Of a DNA stretch of 64,000 bases, positions 10,294 to 22,137 are shown piece by piece. The stretch is taken from the NCBI GenBank assembly GCA_008638375.1, contig CM018043.1:40494066-40558065 (forward strand), written 5' to 3'. Position numbers and translations under genes: made by a program. Under the pieces are notes generated by a model. It was not told the DNA's origin. It searched no databases and saw only the letters and a list, made by a program, of their open reading frames with translations. Source of the DNA: Nyssa sinensis. Lineage: Eukaryota; Streptophyta; Magnoliopsida; Cornales; Nyssaceae. The stretch's first letter is position 1. Every line of letters starts with the position of its first letter.

Positions 10294-12035
10294 CTAGCCT
10301 AGAGCCCCTATTTTTTTTTTTTTTGGACCTTTAGAGTTGTGAGGTACATTTTTTTTATGTTTAGTTTATGGACTGGCATATTGATAGGCTATAGTACATC
10401 TCATTCATTTATATTTACTATGTTGCCATGACGTTAGGGGTGGAATGATGCTGAAAAGAATCTGTGGAAATTACTCAATAAATGTAGCTGACTGCATGCC
10501 TTATTTGGATTCTTCATCTTAATTGATGCGTCTAGTATTGGTATTATGTTGGAGATAGATCGGTTATTTACACTTTAGACAAGTATAGGCCGCTACAGGG
10601 GAAGAGAGACCGCGTGTACTCCTGAGGGAGATGTTTTCTTTATTCCATGGGATGTCCATAGATACTTTTAAGATTGACTTTATTGTGAATTAGGAGGGGT
10701 TAGACTTTAAGTTGAATTAGGTTGATTTGGACTACATGATTAGAGGAGTACTTGTTACCTTAGTTGTGAAATTGTACAAGGTGAAGTATACTTGGTTATT
10801 GATGATCTAAGATTCAATGCTTGCCTTTATACAGTGTAACGAATGAGATTAAACAGTAAACTATATGCTTGTTGTCAGTGAGATAGGCTATGAGCCTGGA
10901 TATCCGTAAGGTTGGGAATGTGCCTGGTCACCTGTACAGTAGACTATGTGCTTATTTATATATATGTGTATTCCTGGGATAAAATTTTGTACTGGGTACT
11001 GATGTAGTAAGCTACGTGTTAGCTATTGAATGTTGTACATTTGCTTTATATAAGCATGCTAGTTTAGTGACCGTTATGGTGCTATGATTATGACATTTTT
11101 TTTTTATATATATAGACTGATTATTATTGATGCATATATAAGAGAATGCTTAAACATGTTTCCATGTGTGTGTTGATGCATGAGAAAAATTGATGTATGT
11201 TCGTAGTGGAAATTGGTGAAGAGTTTAGTGTTTTATTTCTTCTGAACCTTGGTATATTGACGTAAGTTTCATGTTTAGAGAATGTAACCTACACTGTCTA
11301 CATTGTATACCCAATCGACATACACGTACATGAAATGAATAGGCTAGTCCTTATTAGTACATGACACTTAGTCTAGGTTATATATAGACTAAGGTGGGAG
11401 ATGATAGCTTTACTTTTAGATTGTACTGTTGATATCTTGTGGGTAATTAGGGTACTTAGAAAATACTGGATGATGAGATTGCATTATGGTACAGATAATG
11501 TGTATCTATGCCATTGGGATAAATCACTAGGTAATTTCAAGGATTAAATTGAGGTAGGTTAGATAACATCACATGTGCGAGAGACCTTGGGATATCCTTG
11601 TGAACAGTGAGGGGTTTCCTTTACTTTTTATTGTGTTGAATTGTTGAGGTGAGTCGTGATACTTGGATGGAAATTGAAAGGGATTGGCGTTGATGAGCCA
11701 ATGTGTTTTGAGGATTTCATTATGTGTTGTACCATGTGGAGTGAGTTGTTACAGATAGGATTAGCACCAGACCCTAGCAGGGAGTGTGGGGATGTCTGCA
11801 CGCCGCTGCACGCCTGCCGGTGAGGCGAAGCCTACGGAGGAGATGGTAATGGGAGGAGGTAATGCATTCCACATCGCCTGGCTAAGGGAGAGGTGAGTGA
11901 TCCATAGGTAAGGCTGCACGTCTACATGTTACAATGCATTTTGCATTGATCTTTTATTACTATGTCGAGAGATAGTACGATTGCATGGAATCCCCTTATC
12001 CATCGTTTTAGATAGGGACCCACGTTTCACTGCTC
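10294..12035 (+). mobile_element. E2 internal non-coding region in place of pol
   Basis: No protease, reverse transcriptase or RNase H motif is readable in any frame over these 1.7 kb, although the element needs them between gag and integrase. A T-run at 10311-10325 follows the gag stop. Bases 10860-11130 resemble the leader. A GC-richer patch at about 11765-11920 stands out from its AT-rich surroundings, and I do not recognise it. Confidence 0.6.
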
Positions 12036-12222
12036 GGTTTTGGCAGAGCCATCAGACAGCCTTAGAGACTCAGCTAAGTTAGAGCTACCTTTCATCCTCA
12101 GACTGATGGTCAGTCAGAGTGCGCTATTCAGATCTTGGAAGATATGCTCAGAGACTGCGTTATGGACTTTAGAGGTAGTTGAGGGAATCACTTTGCTTTG
12201 GTAGAGTTTGCCTGCAACCGTA
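12036..12222 (+). pseudogene. E2 integrase core fragment, copy 2 (left part)
   Basis: In one frame the motifs FHPQTDGQSE, AIQILEDMLRD and ALVEFAC are visible. These are the last part of the gypsy integrase catalytic core, including its glutamate. A TAG lies before the motif, and a TGA lies at the GS-W-G position where copy 1 also has TGA. The reading is cut by the E3 solo LTR at 12223 and resumes at 15761. Confidence 0.8.
12218..12222. repeat. Left target-site duplication of E3 (ccgta)
   Basis: ccgta precedes the LTR at 12223 and is repeated at 15756-15760. The uninterrupted site is preserved in copy 1 near 5820-5840, which proves the insertion boundaries. Confidence 0.92.
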
Positions 12223-15200
12223 TGTCACGACCCGAAACCCACCCTATGCGGATCTCGTATCGTGGGGCCGACCCAATGGCCGTCCCTACTTTTTCCATTC
12301 TTTTACTAATGATAACAGTAAATAATATAACCATGACATTAAAGTGCGGAAGCTTTATTACAATTATTGTTCAAAGACTAAACTTCAAACTAACAATAAA
12401 CTGATCCTAAACCACTCTTAGGTGGTGAGTACATGGGAGAGACTTCATTCATTACTCTTATGCTCCTCAACTGTCTCCTTAAGCTCCTGATCTCCTACTA
12501 TGGTTCTGTAACATTCTCACCTGAAAAATTTAGTAAGGGGTGAGCTACAAACTCAGTAAGTAGAAGCCTATCCCCAACACGGGTGGGAATGGCATAAATG
12601 AATACAAGTCAAGGTAACATGATAGCCAGTCATGATAACGATTCCAGTCAACTGTAAAATGCCACAATGGCCAATGAATGACAAGGTACAATAACAGTCA
12701 AGGGTAACCAATGAATGACAACGTACAATAATCGTCAAGAGTAACAACGTAGCATGAATATAGAATAGGCTCAATGAATACAATCAATATAAATACTGCC
12801 ACAATGAAACGATCACAATCAAGTCCAATCAACAAAACCAATCAACATAGAACTATATCAATTAACATGGATGATGCCTTTACTCTGTTCAGGGTTTGGC
12901 AGACCCTCGGTCATTTGGGGCCCGGCATACCCCCCATTAACATAAATGCATATAAAATGCCCATTAACCTTACTGCGTAAAAACGTCATAATTGCCATAT
13001 GTCTTTTTGACCCGTAGGTCCCATAAATTGACCCGTAGGTCCCAGTCAATCAGATAGCATCAGATAGGTAATGTGGCTGAGCACAAAACCCGGCACTTAA
13101 CATAAATTAAGATTCTATAGTATTCCATATGAATGTACAAAACATGGAACATCATAACATAACATACAGCAAATGGATATCAATGAAATGAATCAATCAT
13201 GCAACATCAACCAATAGGCATCCACCAGGTAGAGCAATATCCATGGTGGGAAACAATGACAGTGAGTACATATAAGAGTACAAGATTGGCAGTAATAGAA
13301 AGAACGAGGCTTGGAAACCACGTATCAAAGATAGGAATCCACTTACCTCATCAACGTCTTAATATCCCGTGACTTTCTCCTTTCCTTTTGACTTGCCTAT
13401 AAATCAATAAACACGTTTCAGCTTTCATATCATTTACCGAATTTATGCCTCGTTACTCTAAATACCTCCCTTACTAATTTATGTTTTACGATTTCCATTT
13501 TAAACTTAATTTACCCAAGGGCAAAATGGTCATTTACGTGTCTCTACTTTTTGGGTTCTGTTTTCACAATTTCGACTTCACCGTTAAGTCCAGTAGGTTT
13601 GAATTAATAAAAATTCACTATTTACTTAACTAAATCGGAGTCCGTTTGACTTACCTTTGAGGTAGGGGCATTTTGGTTATTTTGGCATTCTACGGTTATT
13701 TTATTTTTTTTTGGGACTCCGTCTCGTAAAACGGACCTCACTATTAAATTCAGAGGGTCCAAAATAGTAAGTTTTTATTATTCGTTCTACTAATTTAGGC
13801 GTCGAAATTAAATTTAAAATTTATTAATTTAAATCATTTATTTAAATTAATTAATCTGGATAATACATATAGTATTTGAGTCCAAACAGACCACATGTGC
13901 CTTGGTGGCACAGTGGCTAAGCTTCTCCACCTTTCTCCTTTGGTCACAGGTTCAATTCACTACCCATACAAATTTTCCATTCCTCGTTATTATTTTTTTT
14001 CATTTCCTGTTCAAGTTTAACCCAACCATTGGATAGCTCTCCTTTCTAACCAAACACTATCTAAACTCAAATTTAAAAATTTACTCATGAAGTACAAGTG
14101 TTGGACAGTCATATGAATGGGTGGGTCGGGTCAGACCCGACCCGGTTTGGCCAAAATAAAATCGAAAAAACACTCGGCCGCGCAGGTTTTTCCTCACGCA
14201 TGGCCAGTCACCTCCCTGTAAATGCCGTGATCTCTCTTGTTTCTTGATCGTTTTTCCTGATTCAAATTGTAATATGAACCCAATTCCATGCATACTAAGA
14301 TCCTAAAATCAATTAAATCATTCATACTTTTGACAAAAACATGAAACAGGATCAAATCACCCAGCTTACCTTCCAAACGCCAAAGCAGTTGTGGTGGCTT
14401 CATGGATAAAACGTAGGGGTGCAAACCGGCAATGGCAACTTTGCCCAAGCTGGGTTCTCCAATTTTTGTGTCAACTTCCACTTCTGAAATCTTTTGTTTC
14501 AACCCAACACCATGCCACCCATTTTCTCCGCACCGACTTGCATTACCTTCATCCCTAGGATTATCCAGAAGTTCAATCCGCCTCAAGCAAAACCTCATTA
14601 TCTAAAACAGGGCCGTATCAACCTCTGAACAGCCAAAATGGGAACCTATCCACTGTTTGTGTGCCACCCGTCATCCCTAAACGATCAAACACTTCTAATC
14701 GACGCTCCAACGCCCAACAATACCCAATTTATTCCTAAACAAGTCGCAGACGTTTCCCCTGTTCTGGGCTGTGTCGTCGGTAGTATAGAGATGGGTCCGC
14801 CGATCTGATCGGAACGGCCAGTCGTTTGGTTAGGGAATTTGGCTATTGATGTGGGCAGTTTGGAGATGGGTCTGCAGATTTTTGAGGAATACCAGGTTGT
14901 GCCATCTCAGTTGGAGTAGTTGATGGTATTTTCCATGCCTTGGATGACAAGGTCTTACCATACTGATCTATGCCCTGATGGCCAACAGTGATGAGGAGAT
15001 GGTGGAATATGGCAACCAGCTTAGGCGCAGCATCTTGCGGTTGAGGCTTGGCCTTGAGCATCCACGCTGGGCGTGATCATACCGTGGCGTTGGTACAGGT
15101 TTTAGCGAAGCAGAGTGGGGGAAGGTTGTAGCGTGGTTGTGATGGTGAGGACAATGGATCTGATTTGGGTTAGAGAGAAAAATGAGAGAGATGTGAGATT

Positions 15201-15386
15201 GGTTAACCATGAGGGTGGCGTTACAGTTGGGTCAGCCGCATCTCCTACTCTTTCTTTCTTTTCTTTTTTGTTGTTTTTTTTTTCTTTTCTGTTCAGCTTC
15301 TTCCAACCCGTAACCCCCTCCCTCTTTTCAGCGCCCTTTCATTTCTTACACATAACTCTCCATCCTTTGTGTAACCCCCCTTTATG

Positions 15387-15429
<43 letters not shown>

Positions 15430-15549
15430 ACCCATATTCATGTATATATATATACATATATATCTAACACCACATGCCATAACATAATTTTTATTTATTT
15501 ATTTATTTATTCCATTTCTAATTCTTATTTTATTTTTATTTCATTTGTA

Positions 15550-15594
<45 letters not shown>

Positions 15595-15755
15595 TCCAGT
15601 ATCCGTTCGTGATTTGCTCGGGCATCGTCCGGGCATGACTCGTACTTCCAACTATTAAGATTCTGACTCATCCGTTTATTTAATATTAAACTAAAAAGCT
15701 TTAACGGCTTGGTTCACATGGTTCACCCGGTTAAAATTTGGGTCAGGGTGTTACA
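12223..15755 (-). mobile_element. E3 solo LTR (3533 bp) inside E2 integrase
   Basis: It starts TGTCACGACCCG and ends GGGTGTTACA, with a perfect 5-bp TSD. There is no gag or pol frame inside, so it is a solo LTR left by LTR-LTR recombination. In element sense it runs on the minus strand. It shares the superfamily modules: CACCTGAAAAATT and a GAGCT..ACTC stem at 12516-12562, a CCGTTAAGTCC module near 13577 with a second near 13737, a tRNA-like A/B-box pair at 13906-13959, and a GGGTC..GACCC palindrome near 14126. (AT)n lies at 15390-15427 and (TTA)n near 15557-15592. Confidence 0.92.
13906..13959 (+). promoter_or_regulatory. tRNA-like A-box/B-box pair in E3 LTR
   Basis: TGGCACAGTGGC fits the polymerase III A-box pattern TRGYNNARNNGG at 11 of 12 positions. 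GGTTCAATTCA lies 43 bases downstream and resembles a B box. Equivalent pairs occur in four other places in the window. No full tRNA fold is evident. Function is not shown. Confidence 0.4.
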
Positions 15756-15760
15756 CCGTA

Positions 15761-16354
15761 GCTAGCAGTTTCCCAGTGTGTTGGGCTGGAGTAGGAGAGA
15801 CAATTGTTTTGGGACCCGATATAATCCGTGAGACCACAAACGAGATACAAAGTGATCAGACAGCGCTTGTTGCCAGCCAGAGTCGCCAGAGGAGTTATGC
15901 AGATAGGAGGCGGCAACCCTTGTCATTCGAGGTTGGGGGCCATGTGTTCCTCAAGATATTTCCCCGACGAGGTTTGAGGAGATTTGGGCGCGGTGGGAAG
16001 CTGTCGCCACGATTTATAGACCCCTTTGAGATTCTTGGGAGGGTTGGTGAGGTGGCTTACAAGCTGGCCTTACCACCGCAGTTATCTGGGATTCATGACG
16101 TCTTCCATGTATCTATGCTGAGGAAGTACCATCCCGACCCCTCGCATGTACTTGACTGGGTTGATCTTCAGTCAGAGGGGGGTGCTTCCTATGACCAGAG
16201 ACCCGTAGAGATATTGGACTCGAGGGACCAGGTCTTGCGAGGCAGGACCATCCCTTTGGTCAAGGTTCGTTGGAACCATCATGGGGTTGAGGAGGCTACT
16301 TGGGAGCGTGAGACTGAGGTCCGTGCTAGGTATCCCGAGTTGTTTGATCAATGA
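15761..16354 (+). pseudogene. E2 integrase C-terminal / chromodomain-like tail, copy 2
   Basis: The open frame from 15776 gives 192 residues, starting within the sequence after the core (CWAGVGETIVLG). It includes the QSRQRSYADRRR stretch, the GPF-like module [28 protein letters not shown], and the chromodomain-like end with IPLVKVRW and EEATWERE. It is about 99 percent identical to copy 1 by eye, with mostly transition differences. The frame is not joined to any intact pol, so it is the surviving end of a dead or defective polyprotein. Confidence 0.85.
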
Positions 16355-16404
16355 TGTATTTTCTTTTGTTTTACGTTATTTTAAATTTCGGGACAAAATT
16401 TCTG

Positions 16405-16418
16405 TAAGGAGGGAAGGA
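16405..16418 (+). other. Polypurine tract before E2 LTR2
   Basis: The same purine-rich tract as at 6473-6486 adjoins the LTR2 start at 16419. This is the expected 3' boundary of the internal region. Confidence 0.8.
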
Positions 16419-16503
16419 TGTAATGACCTGATTTTTTTTTTTTTTTTATTATTATTATTAAAGTAGGGAAATATTAAATGTGTGAGTGGGGTATGTAATG
16501 AGT

Positions 16504-16539
<36 letters not shown>

Positions 16540-16561
16540 TGGCTTGGGAGTGTGTGCAAGT

Positions 16562-16598
<37 letters not shown>

Positions 16599-16934
16599 TA
16601 TATAATTTGGTTGGTGTGTGTGTGAGTGGGTATATATATATATATATATATATGTATAAAGCAGAGATGATGTGGATGTGTGTGTTTAAAATTAAATAAA
16701 GCAGACAAGGTGTATTGGGTGTATGGTGTGTGTTTGTGGGGCGGCTCAAGAAGGTGAAAAAGTATGTATATACAATTATGGGTGCAGCAGGTCGGTGCAG
16801 GAGATTGGAAAATATAGATATTTATCTAATTGTGTGCGTTGTGGCGTTGGAGCAAAGAGTTGGAACAGCAGCAGACTTATCAGAATATATATCTATATGT
16901 ACGTGTGTGAGGCGTAAAACCAAGGGAGAAAAAT

Positions 16935-16983
<49 letters not shown>

Positions 16984-18116
16984 AAGTGGGAGGTTGAGGA
17001 ATCCAGGGCGTTGGAACATAAGAGGGGGAGAAGAAGCTGCCCAGAAAAAGAATCAGAAAACTAAGGGACGCGAAAAGGGCAAGGAGAAGGTGCTCTGACC
17101 CTCAGTATTTTCACAGTGATCCTACCATACCTCGAGTGCACTTCTTGAGTTGAGACCGATTTACAGGTATGATATATTGTGCTAAGTAAGAAATAGAATT
17201 GAGATTAGGAATACTTGATTTGCTGTATTGATTGTTCACATGTTTGTCTAGAGTGTTCACATGCTTATGTGCTACGTGCTATCTTGTTTAGTTGGATGAT
17301 GATCATGGGTATATCGCATGTGTTAGTGTGGTGTGTGAATCATATGCTTTGAAGAACTGTTGATGTCATGAATTGTACACTTGAAAGCATGTTTTATGTA
17401 TGAATGAGATGCATCATTGAGATTGCATTATGACATGATGAGATCAGAGCATATTGGCATAGTGTGATTCCTTGGACATGGCGTGAGTTAAGCACTTGGT
17501 GCTTTGCATTATGAGGGTGCAGATCCTGTGGTGAAAAACCCAAAATCGGCCATTAGGTACTTGCAAGCCTGACGGATTCCGGACCGTGAAGCGAGACATA
17601 AGTGACGGTACTCATGCCGGCGGAGAATGACCGTATCATGAGACATGGGTGGCATAGAGTTGCATGGGTGTGTCACGCATACTACTCATGTACTGTATAC
17701 TGTTCATATACTGCTATCATGATATCGAATGCCATATAGAAATGACTGTACACTTGCACATGCCACGACCTTAGTTTTGTTTCTTGCATTAGCATTATAT
17801 TGTACCAGCATGTTGAGCTGACCCCTTTAGTGGGGCAAACATTTCAGATGATATCCCAGCTGTACGAGACATAGAGACGGTCTGATTGGGGATTATGTTG
17901 GGCCCAAGGGGCGCTTTTGATATTATGTAAGGGCATAAGCCCGAGACTGTATTTTATTTTGTATGTTGTGAACCAATGGACCAGACCTTATATATGTATC
18001 AAAACAGCATGTAGAATGTATGAGATCGTCCTTAATTATCTTTTATTCCTTTATTATTTTATTTCTTTTTGTCTCATTACTCACGCCTCGGGTTCGCCGG
18101 AATTCGGGGTGTGACA
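16419..18116 (+). mobile_element. E2 LTR2 (1698 bp)
   Basis: It is a direct repeat of LTR1 with the same TGTAATGACC start and GGTGTGACA end. Length differences lie mainly in (T)n/(ATT)n, (TA)n and (GA)n (16935-16981). The CCCC/GGGG stem and TTTCAG/ATGATA module recur at 17822-17854. Its right end abuts the gag of E1, so E2 entered E1 inside gag. The matching left flank has been deleted, so the TSD (actac on the right) cannot be checked. Confidence 0.92.
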
Positions 18117-18766
18117 ACTACATTGTACGTGGGTAGTTCAAAAGGTTCAAGTCGGTATTTGATGCTATCCTTTAGGCCACTTTCAAACTTTCTGGCCTTC
18201 AGATCCTCAGTGAGGATCATCTGAGGTGAAAAATGAGCTAGTTTCATAAACTTAGCCTCATATTCTGCCACGGTCATACTCCCCTAGGTCAGAGTCACAA
18301 ACTCTGCTATCTTTTGATTCTTTAGCGACCTTAGGAAATCTTTGTCGTAAAATACTTCCAAAAATCTTTCCCAAGTCATCAGCGGTTCCCTCGCCTTTTC
18401 TAGAAGCCACCACTCATAAGCTGCATCTTTGAAAGTGAAGGCAACATAGGAGACTTTTTGTTCCTCCGCGCATGGCATAACTGTAAATATACGCTCCATC
18501 TCTTTGACCCATGACTCAGCATCGATGGTGGTATCCAACCCGTCGAATCTGGGAGGTTTAAAACCTTGAAATGTCTTATAACTCGATGTATTTGTGGCCT
18601 CAATAGGTTGTCCCGGATTATTTGGTAGCCCAGGGTTCTGTACCAGTTGTGTGGTTCTACCTTGGGCTTGAATACCAATCATAGTCTAAGCCATCGTCTC
18701 TAAGAGGAGCTCGACCCTGTCCAATCTATCATCAGGGTTTCTTGTGTTTCTTCTCGTATTTACCTT
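18117..18766 (-). pseudogene. E1 gag amino-terminal part, broken
   Basis: Read on the minus strand from 18766, this is a gypsy retrotransposon gag (Retrotrans_gag family). It shows FKPPRFDGL, WVKEMERIF, EQKVSYVAF, YEWWLLEK, WERFLEVFYDK, MTVAEYEAKF and LKARKFESGL. The start codon has become AAG at 18764-18766. Stops lie just before the internal ATG at 18682 and at 18281-18283 (a CAG-to-TAG type change). E2 LTR2 cuts the frame at 18116, and the rest of gag and all of pol are missing. In an intact element it would form the capsid shell around the RNA. Confidence 0.88.
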
Positions 18767-18922
18767 GGTTACTGAAAGAAAATACACATCTATTAACTTT
18801 TCATCATATAAGGTTACATCCACTTATTTCATGTCGCAAGGTTTAATATGTTATTATCCTTGATTTCATGGTGTTTTATAATCTACATTTTCTTCTTGTC
18901 TTTGTTACATTGTTCTTATTTA

Positions 18923-19158
18923 ACTACGAGTCCCATACCCCGCCATCCTATCACGTACTTCAGAACACCTATTTCATGTTACTGCGGGTCCCATATCCCG
19001 CCTTCCTATCATGTACTTCAGAACACCTATTTCATATTACTACGGGTCCCATACCCCGCCTTCATTTTGTATCACATACTTCACATATCTACTTTATATA
19101 ACGCGAGTCCCATACCCCGCCTTCAAATCATATCATGTACTTCACATATCTTAGGTAG
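18923..19158. repeat. Four-copy 58-61 bp tandem repeat in E1 leader
   Basis: Units start at about 18923, 18981, 19039 and 19100. Each carries GAGTCCCATACCCCGCC or a close variant, followed by a variable AT-rich part ending near ACATATCTA. They lie between the primer-binding site and gag of E1, in the untranslated leader of a minus-strand element. Confidence 0.9.
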
Positions 19159-19232
19159 CCTAAAACCCTACCTAACTCGTAGTTCTGTTCTAATTCTTCT
19201 AGTGTCACTAAGCTTGTTCAAGTTAACCTAGT

Positions 19233-19244
19233 GCTCTGATACCA
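19233..19244 (-). other. E1 primer-binding site (initiator tRNA-Met)
   Basis: On the minus strand this reads TGGTATCAGAGC, exactly complementary to the 3' end of plant initiator tRNA-Met. It is separated from the LTR at 19248 by three bases (ACA). Confidence 0.92.
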
Positions 19245-19247
19245 TGT

Positions 19248-22137
19248 TGTCACGACCCGAAATCCACCTTGTGCGGACCTCATATCGCGACCGCCACCCT
19301 AAGGCCCAAAGGCCTTAGGGCAAGGCTCACATAAGCGACGGTACCGGACGGCGGTGCGGCCTGTGTTTGCGGAAGAGTGAAAAACCTTTTTTTTTCTTTT
19401 CTTTTCTCATTTTAAATCTTTCGCACAACCGCCCGATACTGCCGCTCTTCATAATGGTACACAAGCTTATACATTCAGAGCATAATTAAAACTTAGAGGC
19501 TTTATAATTAATATATGTTTAGCTGCCCCATGGACTTAATACATAACAGTTCACTACTTCCTAATACAAAAGTTATTACTAAAAGTCCATAGCCTTCCAC
19601 AAAAGAAAACTACTTAAATAATCCCTCCAAAAGAAAGCGGCTAGGTTCATTATCATCGTCATTAATATTAAGACTGTCGTCGATCACCTGAAAGAGGGTG
19701 GGCGGATAAAAATCCGGGTAAGCTAAACTAACCTTGTGAGTAATTCCAGCATTCGTCATGGGGTTTCAATTGGCAGTGGTTTAGCACATGAGAGAGTTTA
19801 TAAAATACTCACCACCAATTGCTCATATTCTTTGAACACAGAATTTATGCATTCATTAAAACAGATAGCTTTGAAACATTTAGAGTATTCAAGCTAAACA
19901 TGTACTTCTTCAAATAACGAATATGAACTTTAAAACACGTAGATATGCATAGAAAAATGAGAGTAAAACTTGCTTTCATTTTCACACGTATCATCTTATC
20001 ACTTTCGTTAGTAGAATCTGTTTTGAACCGGACTCCAGTCTTACTACAATGGAGATATCTCATGCCTGGGAGATTAGATCCTGGTACCTGGCATTTTACG
20101 TGTCATAGTTGAATTTCAAAGAAACTCAACGTCGCATGTAGTGCTTATGCACGAGTTATCTTGCATTATCAATGGCAACAAGAGGTATATAACACTTACA
20201 AATAGATGCTATTTAAAAGCATTAAAACATGGCCTCCTTGTAGTTGCATTTTAAAACATATAACATATAACTTCTTCAATCGAACTTCAAATATTTGGAA
20301 TAAGAAAATTCGGCACATTTAAAGAAATTGGCATTTTACTTAGACATGCAAAAATATTTTTAAGGGAAGCTATAGTAAAAACCATTCACTGAGCATGTCA
20401 CAATAGAGTTTATAAGAACAAAATAATTTAAAACAGGAATCATGTAATACTGAATTTGATATTCAAAGCTTCAGATATTTTGAACTTGAAACTTCTTCAA
20501 ATCCATGGAATTAAATCTCTACTTCAAATGCAGGGTTACTCACCTTATAGGTTAGGCTGGCTCTCAAGAGGTGCTTTCCCTTTCCCCTTCTCTCTTCTTA
20601 ACCTAAAATAATTTATGAAATTTTCGTAAATTTCCATATGCAATTAAATCAACTCGTGCTCTTGATCTATTCTTAGACTGTGTAAGTCTAATTCTAAAAA
20701 CCAGTCTGACTCATTACGGTATTATATATTTAGTTAGATAGTACCTCTGAAGCAATTCATTTAATGTTTATGTGTTTTCTTGTTCTTCTTCCTCTTTTAG
20801 TTTTGCTTCAGCAAGTCGCCTTGCTGCTGCTTCCTGTGCGAACCGGCTCATAGGGACTATTAGGGTTTTATATATGAATAGTCTGACTGAGACGACTTCG
20901 GTTGTCTTGGCAATCCTAATTTTCCTGGCAATCACTTTTTGTTGCCACATCAAGTCTTCCATGAACTGCTGCCGCTTTTTATCTATTGCCCTCTGAGCCT
21001 TGGTCATAATTGTAAACTCCTTCTATTTCTAATCCATTATAGTCTACTTGTATTTTAGCCTAAAACACAATTTAGCACGTTAGGGAAATCAATTTCATTT
21101 TAAAATTATACTCTTTTGGTAGCTCCACAAATTTTAAGTTTAATTTACTTACTTCATATGTTCACGTGTCATGTCTTTTCGTATTTTATTTTAAATTACG
21201 AACCGTTCTCATCTAGTTTGGTACTTCGAGCAGCGTTCTAATTTATAGTCACTCGACTTATGTTATTCATCAAATTTTATGTATTTTTATTTTAGACACT
21301 TCTTCTGGACAAATAGACTCTACCATTGAGTCCGGAACGTCGAAGAAAGTCAATTTAGGCTTCTGCGGAACTCCGTTTGGGTTTGGTAGCCATAGGGACA
21401 TTTTGGTCATTTTAGCATTTTTATGGGTCTTTAATTTTCGGGACCTCGTCTCATGACGTGGACCTCACCATTGGACTCCGGAAGTCCGAGATAGTAAGAA
21501 TACACTAATAACTTGTTAATTTTGGACAACGGGCCATTTCGTCATTATTTATTTTAATTAATTTAATTTAATTAATTTAATATATTTAATATATATTATA
21601 TATTTAATTGTGGGATAACAGGACACAGGATTGTCCTGTCTCCACACGATTCGCATGCGTGCTTCTTTCCCCTTGTTCTCTGGTTAGAATCCCACCAGGT
21701 GCAATGCACCTTTTAATTTTTTTTGAATTTAATATATATATATATATATATATATTTTCATGGTATTAGGCAACACGCACACGCGTGGCCAAGTGGAAGG
21801 AAGGAGGGCTTAGGCACGTGAGGTCAGAGGTTCGAAACCCAAGGCTTGCGCCCTTTCATATTTTTCCTGTTTTCTTAAAACCAAACAGTGGATAAGGGCA
21901 TTAACCACATGTAGGTTATCTAAACTGAATACGGGATATTAAATTGGGCCTTAGACGCGTAACCAAAGTAAGTAGGGTTTTTTAAAACCTTTAGCCAAAA
22001 CGACAGCGTTTTTATAATGCGATGGTCTGTCCATAATGTGACATGTGTCTAGGTTAACTCAAAGGTAATCCATCTCGGTCAGGACTCGGCTGAGTCAAGT
22101 CACAAGTTGGCTCAGCGGGGTCATCTTCTTCCCTACA
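19248..22137 (-). mobile_element. E1 5' LTR, first segment
   Basis: The LTR starts TGTCACGACCCG next to the primer-binding site. It holds the CACCTGAAAGAGGG...AAGCTAAACT module (19683-19745), two CATTG-AGTCCGGAA modules at about 21311 and 21461, and an A/B-box-like pair at 21786-21849. Solo LTR E4 splits it at 22138. Summed with 25320-25800 and 30119-31063, the LTR is about 4316 bp, matching the related uninterrupted E5 (4318 bp). Confidence 0.88.
21786..21849 (+). promoter_or_regulatory. tRNA-like A-box/B-box pair in E1 LTR
   Basis: TGGCCAAGTGGA (11 of 12 matches to the A-box pattern) is followed 53 bases later by GGTTCGAAACC (close to the B-box GGTTCGANTCC). It is the best B box of the set in this window. 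Confidence 0.4.

Noticed and set aside
11765..11920. GC-richer patch in E2 as a MITE or gene exon
   Set aside because: No terminal inverted repeat, target duplication or open frame could be found.
13906..13959. A genuine tRNA gene
   Set aside because: Only A/B-box-like motifs are visible. I could not form an acceptor stem or anticodon arm.
18923..19158. CRISPR-like array
   Set aside because: Units are contiguous diverged tandem copies in a eukaryotic retroelement leader, without spacers.
20768..21007. 79-codon Lys/Glu-rich minus-strand frame in the E1 LTR
   Set aside because: It is charged, low-complexity and unique to this copy. The matching region of E5 has no such frame. I considered a captured gene piece but see too little support.
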